Part shown: positions 23,338-31,229 of the stretch, piece after piece
Position numbering within the stretch: the first letter of the stretch is position 1
How the letters are laid out: every line of letters begins with the position of its first letter
Assembly: GCA_002773395.1 (NCBI GenBank)
Contig: PFBI01000006.1
Location: 86,177-141,461, forward strand
DNA: 55,285 nucleotides
Direction of reading: 5' to 3'
From: Candidatus Kaiserbacteria bacterium CG10_big_fil_rev_8_21_14_0_10_47_16
GTDB taxonomy: Bacteria > Patescibacteriota > Minisyncoccia > Phycocordibacterales > UBA918
Notes under the pieces: model-generated
What the model was told of the DNA's origin: nothing
The model's database searches: none
What the model saw: the letters and a program-made list of their open reading frames with translations, nothing else
Position numbers and translations under genes: made by a program

Positions 23338-24021
23338 ATGAGACGAAAATACCACCGCAGGCTCAAACGACGTAAACATTCCAATGCTTCAATCAGTGGA
23401 ATTTTTCTTGCGATCCTCACGCTTATGGCAATTGTAGCAAGTGCTGAATCCATTAAACTCCCTAACCTACATCTTGATATTGGTTATTACCTTCTTGTCG
23501 CCCTCATTGCGCTCCTACTATTCTCTATTTCATGGCGCACTATTATGCGTGTGTTCCGCTTTATAAAAAAAGAACAGAAACGTACCCACGATAAAAAACG
23601 CTTCGAGGGATTTAAAACTGTTGCGCAAGTTCAAAACATGAATCCTTTTGAATTTGAAAAATTTGTTGCTTATATCCTCGAAAAAAGTGAGGGGTTGACT
23701 CGGATAAAGGTGACGAATCCTAGTAATGATGGTGGTATCGATATCGAGGCATATGACAAAGATAAAAAAATTCTTATCCAAGTAAAGCGGTATAAGAGAG
23801 GTAATAATGTCGGTCGGCCTGCACTTCAACAACTCGTCGGGGCATACCACCATCAAGCAAGTGAAGGGTGGTGTATCACCACGAGCGATTACACAATGGG
23901 CGGAAGAATGTATGCTGACACACAACCCTCACTTCGTCTTATTGATGGAGGGGAATTCGGTCAGATCATGGAAAAGATTTTTGAAGGAGAATTAGATACA
24001 CATTTCTTTAAAGGTACCTGA
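23338..24021 (+). CDS. Membrane-anchored Mrr-like restriction endonuclease domain protein
   Basis: 227 aa. A basic N-terminus, two membrane helices (about 20-37 and 48-66), then an Mrr_cat domain: MNPFEFEKFVAYILEK, NDGGIDIEAYDKDKKILIQVKRY (the catalytic D...QxK signature of the PD-(D/E)xK fold), GRPALQQLVGAYHHQ, and CITTSDYT. Mrr proteins cut modified DNA; two-helix membrane forms are widespread and poorly understood. Here they could act on incoming DNA, but that is inference. The gene is next to the rearranged tRNA-Gln region, a typical place for defence islands. Confidence 0.85.
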   Translation: MRRKYHRRLKRRKHSNASISGIFLAILTLMAIVASAESIKLPNLHLDIGYYLLVALIALLLFSISWRTIMRVFRFIKKEQKRTHDKKRFEGFKTVAQVQNMNPFEFEKFVAYILEKSEGLTRIKVTNPSNDGGIDIEAYDKDKKILIQVKRYKRGNNVGRPALQQLVGAYHHQASEGWCITTSDYTMGGRMYADTQPSLRLIDGGEFGQIMEKIFEGELDTHFFKGT

Positions 24022-24065
24022 ACAACCATTCAAATAAATAGAGACAGAAAGACAAAAATCCCACA

Positions 24066-24074
24066 TGCTAAAAT
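24066..24074 (+). promoter_or_regulatory. Extended -10 promoter of the DM13 gene
   Basis: TGC-TAAAAT, 6 nt before ATG 24081; predicted leaderless transcript. Confidence 0.55.
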
Positions 24075-24080
24075 ATACGT

Positions 24081-24542
24081 ATGAAAAAATGGTATATCGC
24101 TGTGGGTGTCATCATACTTCTTATTATTGCACTCGGTTACTACGCAATCTCTCCCCTCTTTAGAAATATAAAAGTGGATGACGCATTACCTCCAACCAAT
24201 ATCGGTCAAGAATCGGAATCTTCCCCGACAGCCACCGTTACCGGAACTGCAGGACACCCTGCATCAGGCACCGTGAGGATTATTGAGGCTGAGGGAGCGT
24301 CATACCTACGATACGAAAATTTTAAAACAATCAATGGACCCGATATTTACGTATACCTTGCAAAAGATCTTGATGCAAAAGAATTTATCAATATTGGTAA
24401 AGTAAAAGCTACCGAGGGAAATATCAATTACGAGATTCCTGAGGGTGTGAACCTTGATGAGTATCACTATGTACTTACGTGGTGCAAGACGTTTGGAGTC
24501 CTCTTTAATTCTGCTGACCTCACCGGCATCGAAACCGAATAA
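24081..24542 (+). CDS. Membrane-anchored DM13 domain protein
   Basis: 153 aa. An N-terminal anchor (WYIAVGVIILLIIALGYYAI), a Ser/Thr/Pro linker, and a C-terminal DM13 domain: GTVRIIEAEGASYLRYENFKTINGPDIYVYLAKD, IGKVKATEGNINYEIPEGVNLDEYHYVLTWCKTFGVLFNSADL. The single Cys in TWCKTF is the conserved residue proposed to act in electron transfer. It lies close to the msr/dipZ redox set, which fits an extracytoplasmic redox role, though the DM13 function is not established. Confidence 0.88.
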   Translation: MKKWYIAVGVIILLIIALGYYAISPLFRNIKVDDALPPTNIGQESESSPTATVTGTAGHPASGTVRIIEAEGASYLRYENFKTINGPDIYVYLAKDLDAKEFINIGKVKATEGNINYEIPEGVNLDEYHYVLTWCKTFGVLFNSADLTGIETE

Positions 24543-24577
24543 ACAAAGAGAGCCGTCGATCGAGGTGATCGCGGCTC
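24541..24577 (-). terminator. Terminator of the small paralogue pair
   Basis: GAGCCG/CGGCTC (24550-24555 with 24572-24577) plus inner CGATC/GATCG pairing, followed on the minus strand by CTCTTTGTTTATT. Confidence 0.75.
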
Positions 24578-24598
24578 CGTTGGTTGAAAGGGCGAAGG

Positions 24599-24814
24599 TC
24601 ATTTGTCCTCCGTAACGAGTTTTGTAACTATAACAGAGAGGCACTTACCATATTTCCTTGCGTCGAGATTAAGAGTCTCTTCACAAACAGTTTCTTTTGC
24701 CTCTCTAATGGCATCCGCTTGGGTTTTGGCAGTTACCACAATGGTACCTTTTCGGCCAAAGTTACCACCGTGGTTACCGCCGCCAAACTCCCATACACAG
24801 TAGAATTGTTGCAT
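24599..24814 (-). CDS. Hypothetical protein, 71 aa, paralogue of its upstream neighbour
   Basis: Starts MQQFYCVWEFGGGNHGGNFG, followed by KGTIVVTAKTQADAIREAKETVCEETLN. The strand-helix pattern (TIVVTAKTQADAIREAKETV) mirrors that of the adjacent 82-aa protein (TVTVVASNRTSAEQEAKRLAAT), suggesting tandem duplication. The ATG at 24814 is preferred: the long frame upstream overlaps the neighbour. GAGGG lies directly before the ATG and AAGGG 13 nt before. No family recognised. Confidence 0.6.
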   Translation of the reverse strand: MQQFYCVWEFGGGNHGGNFGRKGTIVVTAKTQADAIREAKETVCEETLNLDARKYGKCLSVIVTKLVTEDK

Positions 24815-24821
24815 CCCTCGG

Positions 24822-25070
24822 TCACCCTTTTTTGACAGACTTGGTGACCATGAAGTACCTCCTGTGAAGGTCGTTGCCAAAGACCTCAGTGGCAGCAAGC
24901 CTCTTGGCCTCCTGTTCTGCTGAAGTTCGGTTGCTGGCAACGACAGTGACGGTTTCTTCCGTGCCCATCTTCTCGTTGTGGGTGTGCGTGTATTTGCACG
25001 TAATCTCCCACAAATGCTGATTGGCAGGAAGGGGCTGATTGTCTTGTTCGGGCGCAGGAACAATGTGCAT
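24822..25070 (-). CDS. Hypothetical protein, 82 aa, first of a paralogous pair
   Basis: Starts MHIVPAPEQDNQPLPANQHL, with a disordered N-terminus, then WEITCKYTHTHNEKMGTEETVTVVASNRTSAEQEAKRLAATEVFG and RRYFMVTKSVKKG. The core is a small alpha/beta unit shared with the gene 7 nt downstream. AAGGAG lies 6 nt before the ATG, one of the clearest Shine-Dalgarno sites in the window. The layout resembles proteins that modify surface-exposed residues or bind nucleic acid, but nothing supports a specific role. Confidence 0.62.
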   Translation of the reverse strand: MHIVPAPEQDNQPLPANQHLWEITCKYTHTHNEKMGTEETVTVVASNRTSAEQEAKRLAATEVFGNDLHRRYFMVTKSVKKG

Positions 25071-25145
25071 CTAACTCTCCTTATATAGGATTACGTTCCA
25101 ACCCGAATATAACCATGGAATTGGGTAAAAGTCCATAGTTTCAGT

Positions 25146-25168
25146 CATAGAAGTGTTATACTTCTATG
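25146..25168 (+). promoter_or_regulatory. Inverted repeat over the msrB -10 box (candidate operator)
   Basis: Perfect 9-bp arms CATAGAAGT and ACTTCTATG with a 5-nt centre, containing TATACT (25157-25162). A repressor bound here would block the promoter of the redox-repair set. The msrB ATG is at 25196. Confidence 0.55.
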
Positions 25169-25195
25169 TATAGTAGACTTAACATCTCATATTCT

Positions 25196-25585
25196 ATGAA
25201 GAGCGACGACGAATTAAAGAATGAAAATCCTGAGCTCTACCGTGTCGCGCGTGAAAGCGGCACCGAAGCGCCATTTAAAGGTAAATACGTAGACGAGAAA
25301 GCTGACGGCATGTACCACTGCGCCGTGTGCAACGCTTCCCTCTTTTCTTCTGATACTAAGTTTGAAAGCAACTCTGGCTGGCCATCATTTACTGATCCTG
25401 CAAATCGCGAAGCGGTCACACTTCACGAAGATACAAGCGGTGGCATGAGTCGTGTAGAAGTACGCTGCAAAAACTGCGGTGCGCACCTAGGTCACGTCTT
25501 TTCTGATGGACCTGAGAAAGATGGTAAGACGTGCGATCGTTTCTGTATTAACAGCGTCTCGCTCGAACTAAAACCAAAAGTGTAA
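25196..25585 (+). CDS. msrB: Peptide methionine (R)-S-oxide reductase MsrB
   Basis: 129 aa. Reduces methionine-R-sulfoxide in proteins. Zinc-binding pairs CAVC and CKNC, the NSGWPSF substrate segment, and catalytic Cys in RFCINSVSLEL are all present. The first in-frame ATG (25166) lies inside the promoter palindrome, so ATG 25196 (MKSDDELKNENP) is chosen. No signal peptide, so it is cytoplasmic. It is followed after 2 nt by the truncated msrA start. Confidence 0.95.
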   Translation: MKSDDELKNENPELYRVARESGTEAPFKGKYVDEKADGMYHCAVCNASLFSSDTKFESNSGWPSFTDPANREAVTLHEDTSGGMSRVEVRCKNCGAHLGHVFSDGPEKDGKTCDRFCINSVSLELKPKV

Positions 25586-25587
25586 CT

Positions 25588-25668
25588 ATGACAAAAAAGG
25601 CATACATAGCAGGGGGATGTTTCTGGGGTGAGAAGCGAACACTTGGAGCTTCGCAAGACCTTGCCTGA
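25588..25668 (+). pseudogene. Truncated duplicate of the msrA start
   Basis: Encodes [14 protein letters not shown], the msrA N-terminus with its catalytic Cys, then an unrelated tail (EKRTLGASQDLA) and a stop. The 41-nt match to the intact msrA start differs mainly at third codon positions, so it was once coding. It lies 2 nt after the msrB stop, where the original msrA probably began. An inverted-repeat insert separates it from the intact gene. Confidence 0.8.
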
Positions 25669-25719
25669 TATTTTAGAAGGCGGAAGCCGAACTAAAATAT
25701 CGACAAGGTGTACAGCTCC
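25645..25719 (+). repeat. Inverted-repeat element in the duplicated msrA start
   Basis: Arms ACCTTG...GATATTTTAG (25658-25676) and CTAAAATATC...CAAGGT (25692-25709) pair with a small internal mismatch, and outer GGAGCT/AGCTCC (25645-25650 with 25714-25719) pair too. It could be a miniature mobile element or a regulatory hairpin. Confidence 0.55.
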
Positions 25720-25751
25720 TGTAGGGAGTAAGGGATAATAATATTTTCACT

Positions 25752-26243
25752 ATGATAAAAAAGGCATATATAGCGGGAGGATGTTTCTGGGGGTTGGAAG
25801 ACCTCATCCGTGACCTCCCCGGAGTCACCGCAACCGAAGCTGGGTACACCGGTGGAACAAATGAGAACCCGACGTACGAGAACCATCCTGGGCACGCAGA
25901 AGCGCTCGAGGTTGCATACGATTCTGAAAAGACATCGTACAAACAGATTCTTGATTTCTTCTTTCAAATTCATAATCCCACCACACTCAACCAGCAAGGG
26001 AATGATGTTGGTACTTCGTATCGATCAGCAATCTTTTTCCAAGATGAGGCAGAGAAAAAGATTGCTGAAGAAATGATTGAGATTGTAAATGAGTCTGGCC
26101 GGTGGCAGGACCCTGTTGTGACAACCTTGGAGCCATTTACTCGCTTCTGGCCCGCAGAAGACTACCATCAGGATTATTTACAAAAGAATCCTGATGGATA
26201 CACCTGTCACTCAATCTATTTCGATAGCTACCTGAAAGAGTAA
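25752..26243 (+). CDS. msrA: Peptide methionine (S)-S-oxide reductase MsrA
   Basis: 163 aa, normal for the minimal cytoplasmic form. Catalytic GGCFWG near residue 9, [22 protein letters not shown], and [17 protein letters not shown] are all present, with a resolving Cys in GYTCHS. Reduces methionine-S-sulfoxide in proteins, regenerated by thioredoxin. It follows the damaged copy. The leader GGGATAATAATATTTTCACT has no Shine-Dalgarno. Confidence 0.96.
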   Translation: MIKKAYIAGGCFWGLEDLIRDLPGVTATEAGYTGGTNENPTYENHPGHAEALEVAYDSEKTSYKQILDFFFQIHNPTTLNQQGNDVGTSYRSAIFFQDEAEKKIAEEMIEIVNESGRWQDPVVTTLEPFTRFWPAEDYHQDYLQKNPDGYTCHSIYFDSYLKE

Positions 26244-26252
26244 TATACCTGT

Positions 26253-26292
26253 GTAAAGCCAGCTTTACATTTATCGACCTCCTTCCTATACT
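26253..26292 (+). promoter_or_regulatory. Thioredoxin-gene promoter with overlapping inverted repeat
   Basis: TTTACA (26264-26269), exact 17-bp spacer, TATACT (26287-26292). A perfect 7-bp inverted repeat GTAAAGC-CA-GCTTTAC (26253-26268) covers the -35 box and is a plausible operator. GGAGG follows before the gene. Confidence 0.65.
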
Positions 26293-26325
26293 GTATGTAT
26301 TGAAAGGAGGTTAATTTAATTTAAT

Positions 26326-26826
26326 ATGAATACAACACAGACAGTGATCCTTATTATCGTTCTCATTGTTATCGGTATTAGCAGTTATGCATTTCTTAAA
26401 AATGACAGTAACGATGCAATGATGGATGACGGTACGATGATGCAAGACGACAGTACGATGGAAGATACCAGCATGAAAGATGACACGGTGATGGAGGGAG
26501 ACGCTATAATGAGTGATCATGGTTCATACGAAGCATACAGTCCGGAAAAGCTCGCAAAAGCTGATAACGGTGATGTGATTCTCTTTTTCCGCGCATCGTG
26601 GTGTCCAACATGTCGAGCGCTAGATGCTGATATTAAATCTCACCGGAGTGACATCCCAGCAGGCGTAACGATCCTCGATGTTGATTACGATAATTCCACC
26701 GCACTCAAACAAAAGTACGGCGTTACGTACCAACACACGCTCGTACAGGTAGACGCACAAGGTAATATGATTACAAAGTGGAGTAGTTCACCAACACTTA
26801 CTTCCCTCCTCACCAACGTAATCTAG
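26326..26826 (+). CDS. Membrane-anchored thioredoxin-family protein with Met/Asp-rich linker
   Basis: 166 aa. An N-terminal membrane anchor (VILIIVLIVIGISSYAFL, about 7-24), a 35-residue linker unusually rich in Met and Asp (about 28-66), then a thioredoxin fold with WCPTC (about 90-94) in LFFRASWCPTCRALD. The CPTC active site faces out of the cell. GGAGG is well placed upstream. It ends 1 nt before dipZ and is probably fed electrons by it, then passed to extracytoplasmic substrates. The Met-rich linker could bind copper or be oxidised as a scavenger. Confidence 0.9.
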   Translation: MNTTQTVILIIVLIVIGISSYAFLKNDSNDAMMDDGTMMQDDSTMEDTSMKDDTVMEGDAIMSDHGSYEAYSPEKLAKADNGDVILFFRASWCPTCRALDADIKSHRSDIPAGVTILDVDYDNSTALKQKYGVTYQHTLVQVDAQGNMITKWSSSPTLTSLLTNVI

Positions 26827-26827
26827 T

Positions 26828-28543
26828 ATGACATTTCTTATTATTTCATTTATCGCGGGATTGCTCACGGTACTCGCGCCGTGCGTCCTACCACTCCTTC
26901 CAGTAGTGGTAGGTTCTGCAGCCTCTGGACGAAGTAGAAATACTCCGTATATCGTTGTCGGCTCGCTTGCTCTCTCAATTATCGCCTTCACCTACATACT
27001 GAAGGTATCGACTGCGTTCATCATGATCCCACCACAGACATGGATGTACCTCTCTGGCGGTATACTCACCATCTTTGGTCTTACACTGCTCTTTCCTGCC
27101 CTGTGGGGAAACATTCCCGGTATCGCAAAACTCTCAAGTAACTCAAACAAAGTATTGGGAGCAGGATATCAGAAGAAAAGTTTTTGGGGCGATGTGATCA
27201 TCGGAGCATCGCTCGGACCAATCTTCTCAACCTGTTCACCAACATACTTTGTGATTTTGGCTTCTGTACTTCCTGCAAGTTTCCTCCTTGGAACAATCTA
27301 CCTCCTTGCATATGTACTCGGGCTATCAATTGTCCTTCTCCTCATCGCAATGCTTGGAGAACGCTTTGCGAGCAAGCTTGGGGTACTCTCAGACCCTCAC
27401 AGCAGCTTTAAAAAGGTCTTGGGGGCACTCTTCATCATTCTCGGACTCTTGATTGTTTTTGGTATTGAAAAGAAAATTGAAACCGCAATTCTCGACAGTG
27501 GATTCTTTGATATCACAAAGATAGAACAAAGACTCCTCCAACAGAATGATCCGAACGTATCAGAATCACAAGGAACGAATGGTAACTCCTATCAGACACA
27601 ACCCTACGTTGAGATTGTAAATCCATCTGGATTTGTAAACACCGACGGCGCGCCGATCGCACTGTCTGACTACGTTGGCAAAAAGGTCATCCTCGTCGAT
27701 TTCATGACCTACTCATGTATTAACTGTCAGCGTACGTTCCCATACATGGCTGCGTGGTATGAAAAGTACAAAGATGAAGGTCTCATTATTGTTGGCATCC
27801 ACACGCCGGAATTTGCGTTTGAAAAGAACATTGATAATGTTCGCGCGGCAATGGAAAAATTCGGCATCACCTACCCTGTCGTCCTTGATAACGACTATGC
27901 GACATGGGGCGCATACGGAAACCAGTACTGGCCACGCAAATATCTCATTGATATTAACGGCACTATTGTGTACGACCACATCGGTGAGGGCGACTACGCT
28001 GAAACTGAAATGAAAATTCAAGAATTATTGAAGGAGCGAGCGAGCGTGCTCGGCATGGACAGCATGTCTGATAGGAGTCTCGCTGCAACAAATATTACTG
28101 AGGTAAAGACACAGTCAAATAGTCCCGAAACATATTTCGGAAGCCTCCGAAATGAATACCTTGGAAATGGGAAAGCCGGCCTCTCTGGTGAACAACAATT
28201 CACACAACCACAAACTCCTGGTCTTAATACTCTCTATCTTGGCGGAACGTGGAATATCCAAAGAGAATACGCATCGGGAGGAGCAGGTTCTTCGGTGCTT
28301 TACAAATACGCAGCGAAGGATGTGTACATCGTTGCAGAGTCAGACAGTGGTGCAGAAATAGAGGTCTGGCAAGACGGCAAACGTGTTGATGCCGCAGGTG
28401 GCGACGACGTCGTCAGCGGGTCAGTTACTGTCAAAGGAAGCCAGCTCTATAAACTCATTCACAATGCTCGCGCTGAGGGTCATACACTCGAGCTACGGGT
28501 GAAGAGTGGTACCGTTCGACTCTATGCGTTTACCTTTGGGTAA
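26828..28543 (+). CDS. dipZ: DipZ-like protein (CcdA domain plus thioredoxin-like domain)
   Basis: 571 aa. Six-helix CcdA/DsbD-type electron-transfer domain (about 1-215) with intramembrane Cys in APCVLP (C19) and FSTCSP (C136), then an extracytoplasmic TlpA/redoxin domain with CINC (C297 and C300) and FGITYPVVLDND, and a C-terminal beta-rich domain (about 420-571) as in DipZ proteins. It moves reducing power from cytoplasmic thioredoxin to the outside. Starting 1 nt after the thioredoxin-like gene, it completes the msr/redox set. Confidence 0.92.
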   Translation: MTFLIISFIAGLLTVLAPCVLPLLPVVVGSAASGRSRNTPYIVVGSLALSIIAFTYILKVSTAFIMIPPQTWMYLSGGILTIFGLTLLFPALWGNIPGIAKLSSNSNKVLGAGYQKKSFWGDVIIGASLGPIFSTCSPTYFVILASVLPASFLLGTIYLLAYVLGLSIVLLLIAMLGERFASKLGVLSDPHSSFKKVLGALFIILGLLIVFGIEKKIETAILDSGFFDITKIEQRLLQQNDPNVSESQGTNGNSYQTQPYVEIVNPSGFVNTDGAPIALSDYVGKKVILVDFMTYSCINCQRTFPYMAAWYEKYKDEGLIIVGIHTPEFAFEKNIDNVRAAMEKFGITYPVVLDNDYATWGAYGNQYWPRKYLIDINGTIVYDHIGEGDYAETEMKIQELLKERASVLGMDSMSDRSLAATNITEVKTQSNSPETYFGSLRNEYLGNGKAGLSGEQQFTQPQTPGLNTLYLGGTWNIQREYASGGAGSSVLYKYAAKDVYIVAESDSGAEIEVWQDGKRVDAAGGDDVVSGSVTVKGSQLYKLIHNARAEGHTLELRVKSGTVRLYAFTFG

Positions 28544-28557
28544 GAGTGAGATTGCAT

Positions 28558-28596
28558 AATAAAAGGCGCGAGGACTTCGTCCTCGCGCCTTTTATT
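28558..28596. terminator. Bidirectional terminator between dipZ and pyrG
   Basis: Perfect 18-bp stem AATAAAAGGCGCGAGGAC/GTCCTCGCGCCTTTTATT, loop TTC. Flanking A and T tracts serve both converging genes. Confidence 0.92.
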
Positions 28597-28601
28597 ACGT
28601 G

Positions 28602-30275
28602 CTACTTACTCTCGTACGACGCTTTAATAAAGGCAGTGAAGAGTGGGTGCGGATCCAACGGCCTTGCATGAAATTCTGGATGAAATTGCACTCCAAGAAA
28701 AAATGGGTGTTTCGATGGTGGTAATTCTGCAATCTCCATCAAACGTCCGTCAGGTGAGGTTCCTGAGAAGATGAGCCCTCCACTACTAATCTCTGTGATG
28801 TAGTCTGGACTCACTTCGTATCGGTGGCGATGACGTTCAGAGATAGTCGTCGCTCCATACGCCTTCGCAGCGATACTTCCCTTCGCAAGAACCGCAGGAT
28901 ACTCACCAAGTCGCATCGTACCTCCCATATCCTTCTTTGCGAGTTTTTCTTTCTGCTCTGGCATGATATCGACAACGACATGTTTTGCCGTTGGATCAAT
29001 TTCTGCAGTACTTACCTGCTTGAGTTTTAATACATTCTGGGCAAACTCAACAACCGCAAGTTGCATACCGTAGCAAATACCGAAGTATGGGATCTTATTC
29101 TCACGAACGTATTGGATGACGTTGAGCTTCCCCTGGATACCTGTTGTACCGAATCCTCCCGGAATAAGGACCCCGTCAAATTTCTTGAGTTTCTGAAGGT
29201 TCTTTTTATTTTCAAAGTCTTGAGAGGAGAGGTAGGTAATCTCTGGCTTCAGACCAAGTTTATATGCAGAGTACTTAATCGCTTCGAGTATTGAAATATA
29301 CACATCCGAAAGCACAAAGTCTCCTGAACTGAAGTATTTCCCCACCACGGCGATCTGTACCGTATCATGAGTATCCTTTGAACGGTCAACGAAACGCTTC
29401 CACGTAGAGAGGTTTGATTTCTTGCATGGCAAGTTCAACACGCTGCAGATACGTTCTGAAAGTTTATCCCGTTCAAAATTAAGCGGCACGTCGTAGATAC
29501 TTTTCACATCAGGTGCAGAGATGACATGATCTGGCTGCACGTTACAAAATCGTGCAATCTTTTCTTTACGTTTTTTATCAACAGCAATTGGCGCGCGGGC
29601 GAGAATGAAATCAGCGAATACCCCTGCACTATTGAGTGTTCGCGAGGCATGTTGCGTTGGTTTGGTTTTCATTTCACCAAGGGAACCTGGGACTGGAAGG
29701 TATGAAACCATGACCACAGCAACACTCCCTGGCATTTCACCCTTCATCATACGGACGGCTTCAAGGAAGAGGATATTTTCGTACTCTCCAATCGTACCGC
29801 CAATTTCAGTGATAGTAACGTCTGCGTCTGCAACTTCTGCAGCGTGTTTAATACGACGAATTACTTCCAGTGGGACATCCGGAACAACCTGTACATTTTT
29901 CCCTTTATACTCAAGATTCCGCTCCTTCTGGATTACGGTCTGGTACACACTCCCTGTGGTCATGTAGTTGATATCAGGGATATCAACACCAATGAACCGC
30001 TCGTAGTTGCCCATATCTTGATCTGTCTCGAGTCCACCTTGCAGTACAAAGACTTCTCCATGCTCAGTTGGATTCATGGTACCTGCGTCTACATTGATGT
30101 ACGGATCAATCTTCAGTGCCGTTACCGTGAGTCCGCGTGCTTGGAGGATCTTTGCAATAGATGATGAGGCGACGCCTTTCCCAACGCCACTCATGACTCC
30201 ACCTACAACGAAGATGTATGAGCGCTTTTTTGATCTTGTTTTTGATGCGCTCTTTGTTGTGCCTTTTGTAGCCAT
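28602..30275 (-). CDS. pyrG: CTP synthase
   Basis: 557 aa. Makes CTP from UTP with glutamine. The synthetase domain has YIFVVGGVMSGVGKGVASSS, KIDPYINVDAGTMNP.EHGEVFVL, and DADVTITEIGGTIGEYENILFLEA. The glutamine amidotransferase domain has LIPGGFGTTGIQGK, catalytic C in YFGICYGMQ, and QFHPEFHARPLDPHPLF. A 17-residue basic Ser/Lys/Thr-rich N-terminal extension precedes the usual start. It is the last gene of the ftsE-ftsX-pyrG run, 5 nt after ftsX. Confidence 0.97.
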   Translation of the reverse strand: MATKGTTKSASKTRSKKRSYIFVVGGVMSGVGKGVASSSIAKILQARGLTVTALKIDPYINVDAGTMNPTEHGEVFVLQGGLETDQDMGNYERFIGVDIPDINYMTTGSVYQTVIQKERNLEYKGKNVQVVPDVPLEVIRRIKHAAEVADADVTITEIGGTIGEYENILFLEAVRMMKGEMPGSVAVVMVSYLPVPGSLGEMKTKPTQHASRTLNSAGVFADFILARAPIAVDKKRKEKIARFCNVQPDHVISAPDVKSIYDVPLNFERDKLSERICSVLNLPCKKSNLSTWKRFVDRSKDTHDTVQIAVVGKYFSSGDFVLSDVYISILEAIKYSAYKLGLKPEITYLSSQDFENKKNLQKLKKFDGVLIPGGFGTTGIQGKLNVIQYVRENKIPYFGICYGMQLAVVEFAQNVLKLKQVSTAEIDPTAKHVVVDIMPEQKEKLAKKDMGGTMRLGEYPAVLAKGSIAAKAYGATTISERHRHRYEVSPDYITEISSGGLIFSGTSPDGRLMEIAELPPSKHPFFLGVQFHPEFHARPLDPHPLFTAFIKASYESK

Positions 30276-30280
30276 AACTG

Positions 30281-31207
30281 CTAGACCCGGAGGTACCGTG
30301 TAATTGCTAAGATACTCGCCAGTGCGCCGAGAACAATTCCTGAACCGACGATCACAAAGAAGAGATAGCCGAAGTGACCAATGTAATAACTAAAGATGTT
30401 GAACTGGAAGAATCCTTCCGTTGCAGGACCAAGCCACAGTACAATCGGATACAAGACAAGGAGCGTGAGTACTCCCGCAATGATTCCGTACACGATGCCT
30501 TGGAGAATAAACGGTCCGCGGATAAACATGTTACTCGCTCCAACGAGTCGCATAACAGAGATTTCTTCACGACTGGTGAAGATAGCAAGGCGTACAGTAT
30601 TGAGCGTAATAAGGACAGTCGCAATAACGAGAATAATCATTGCAATGTAACTTCCCCGCTCAACCGCGCCGATAATAGCAGTGAGTTTCTCAATCGCTTC
30701 TTTATTTTGGAAATAGTTCACTCGATCGATGAGTGGGTTTGCAGGATCTTCATTGATTTGCTGGTCAGAAATGAAGTTTGCAATACCTTCGTACTGTGAT
30801 GTTTCAGCAGCACGGATTGCGAGTGATGCTCCGAGCGGATTGTCGCCAAGTTCATCGAGAGCTTGGATCGTCAACTCGTCATCCTTGTGACGCTCTTGGA
30901 AGGCAGTAAGTGCTTCTTCACGAGAGGTATAGGTTACTTCACGGACATCCGGAAGCGCTTCGAGTGAGGTTTGAAGCTTCACAATGTCTTCTTCCTGAGC
31001 GCTTGGCACCATGTAGACATTGATGTCCACCTTATCGCGGATTTCTACGAGTGATGCATTGAGCAGCTGCCCTACAAGGAGGACGGACCCCACCACAAAG
31101 AGTGTGACAGTCATTACGAAGACTGCAGCAAGAGAGACGTACGCGTTACGCCAAAAACCGATAAATCCGGCATGCACCATACGTTTGAATCCAGTCCACA
31201 TTGACAT
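30281..31207 (-). CDS. ftsX: Cell-division ABC transporter permease FtsX
   Basis: 308 aa. Four membrane helices: one near the N-terminus (YVSLAAVFVMTVTLFVVGSVLLV), an extracytoplasmic loop (about 50-170) with VDINVYMVPSAQEEDIVKLQTSLEALPDVREVTYTSREEAL, then three C-terminal helices. With FtsE it controls cell-wall hydrolases at division. It lies directly after ftsE, as usual, and the loop pattern is that of FtsX rather than of a lipoprotein exporter. Confidence 0.95.
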   Translation of the reverse strand: MSMWTGFKRMVHAGFIGFWRNAYVSLAAVFVMTVTLFVVGSVLLVGQLLNASLVEIRDKVDINVYMVPSAQEEDIVKLQTSLEALPDVREVTYTSREEALTAFQERHKDDELTIQALDELGDNPLGASLAIRAAETSQYEGIANFISDQQINEDPANPLIDRVNYFQNKEAIEKLTAIIGAVERGSYIAMIILVIATVLITLNTVRLAIFTSREEISVMRLVGASNMFIRGPFILQGIVYGIIAGVLTLLVLYPIVLWLGPATEGFFQFNIFSYYIGHFGYLFFVIVGSGIVLGALASILAITRYLRV

Positions 31208-31229
31208 AGTATTTCCTAATTACAACTTA

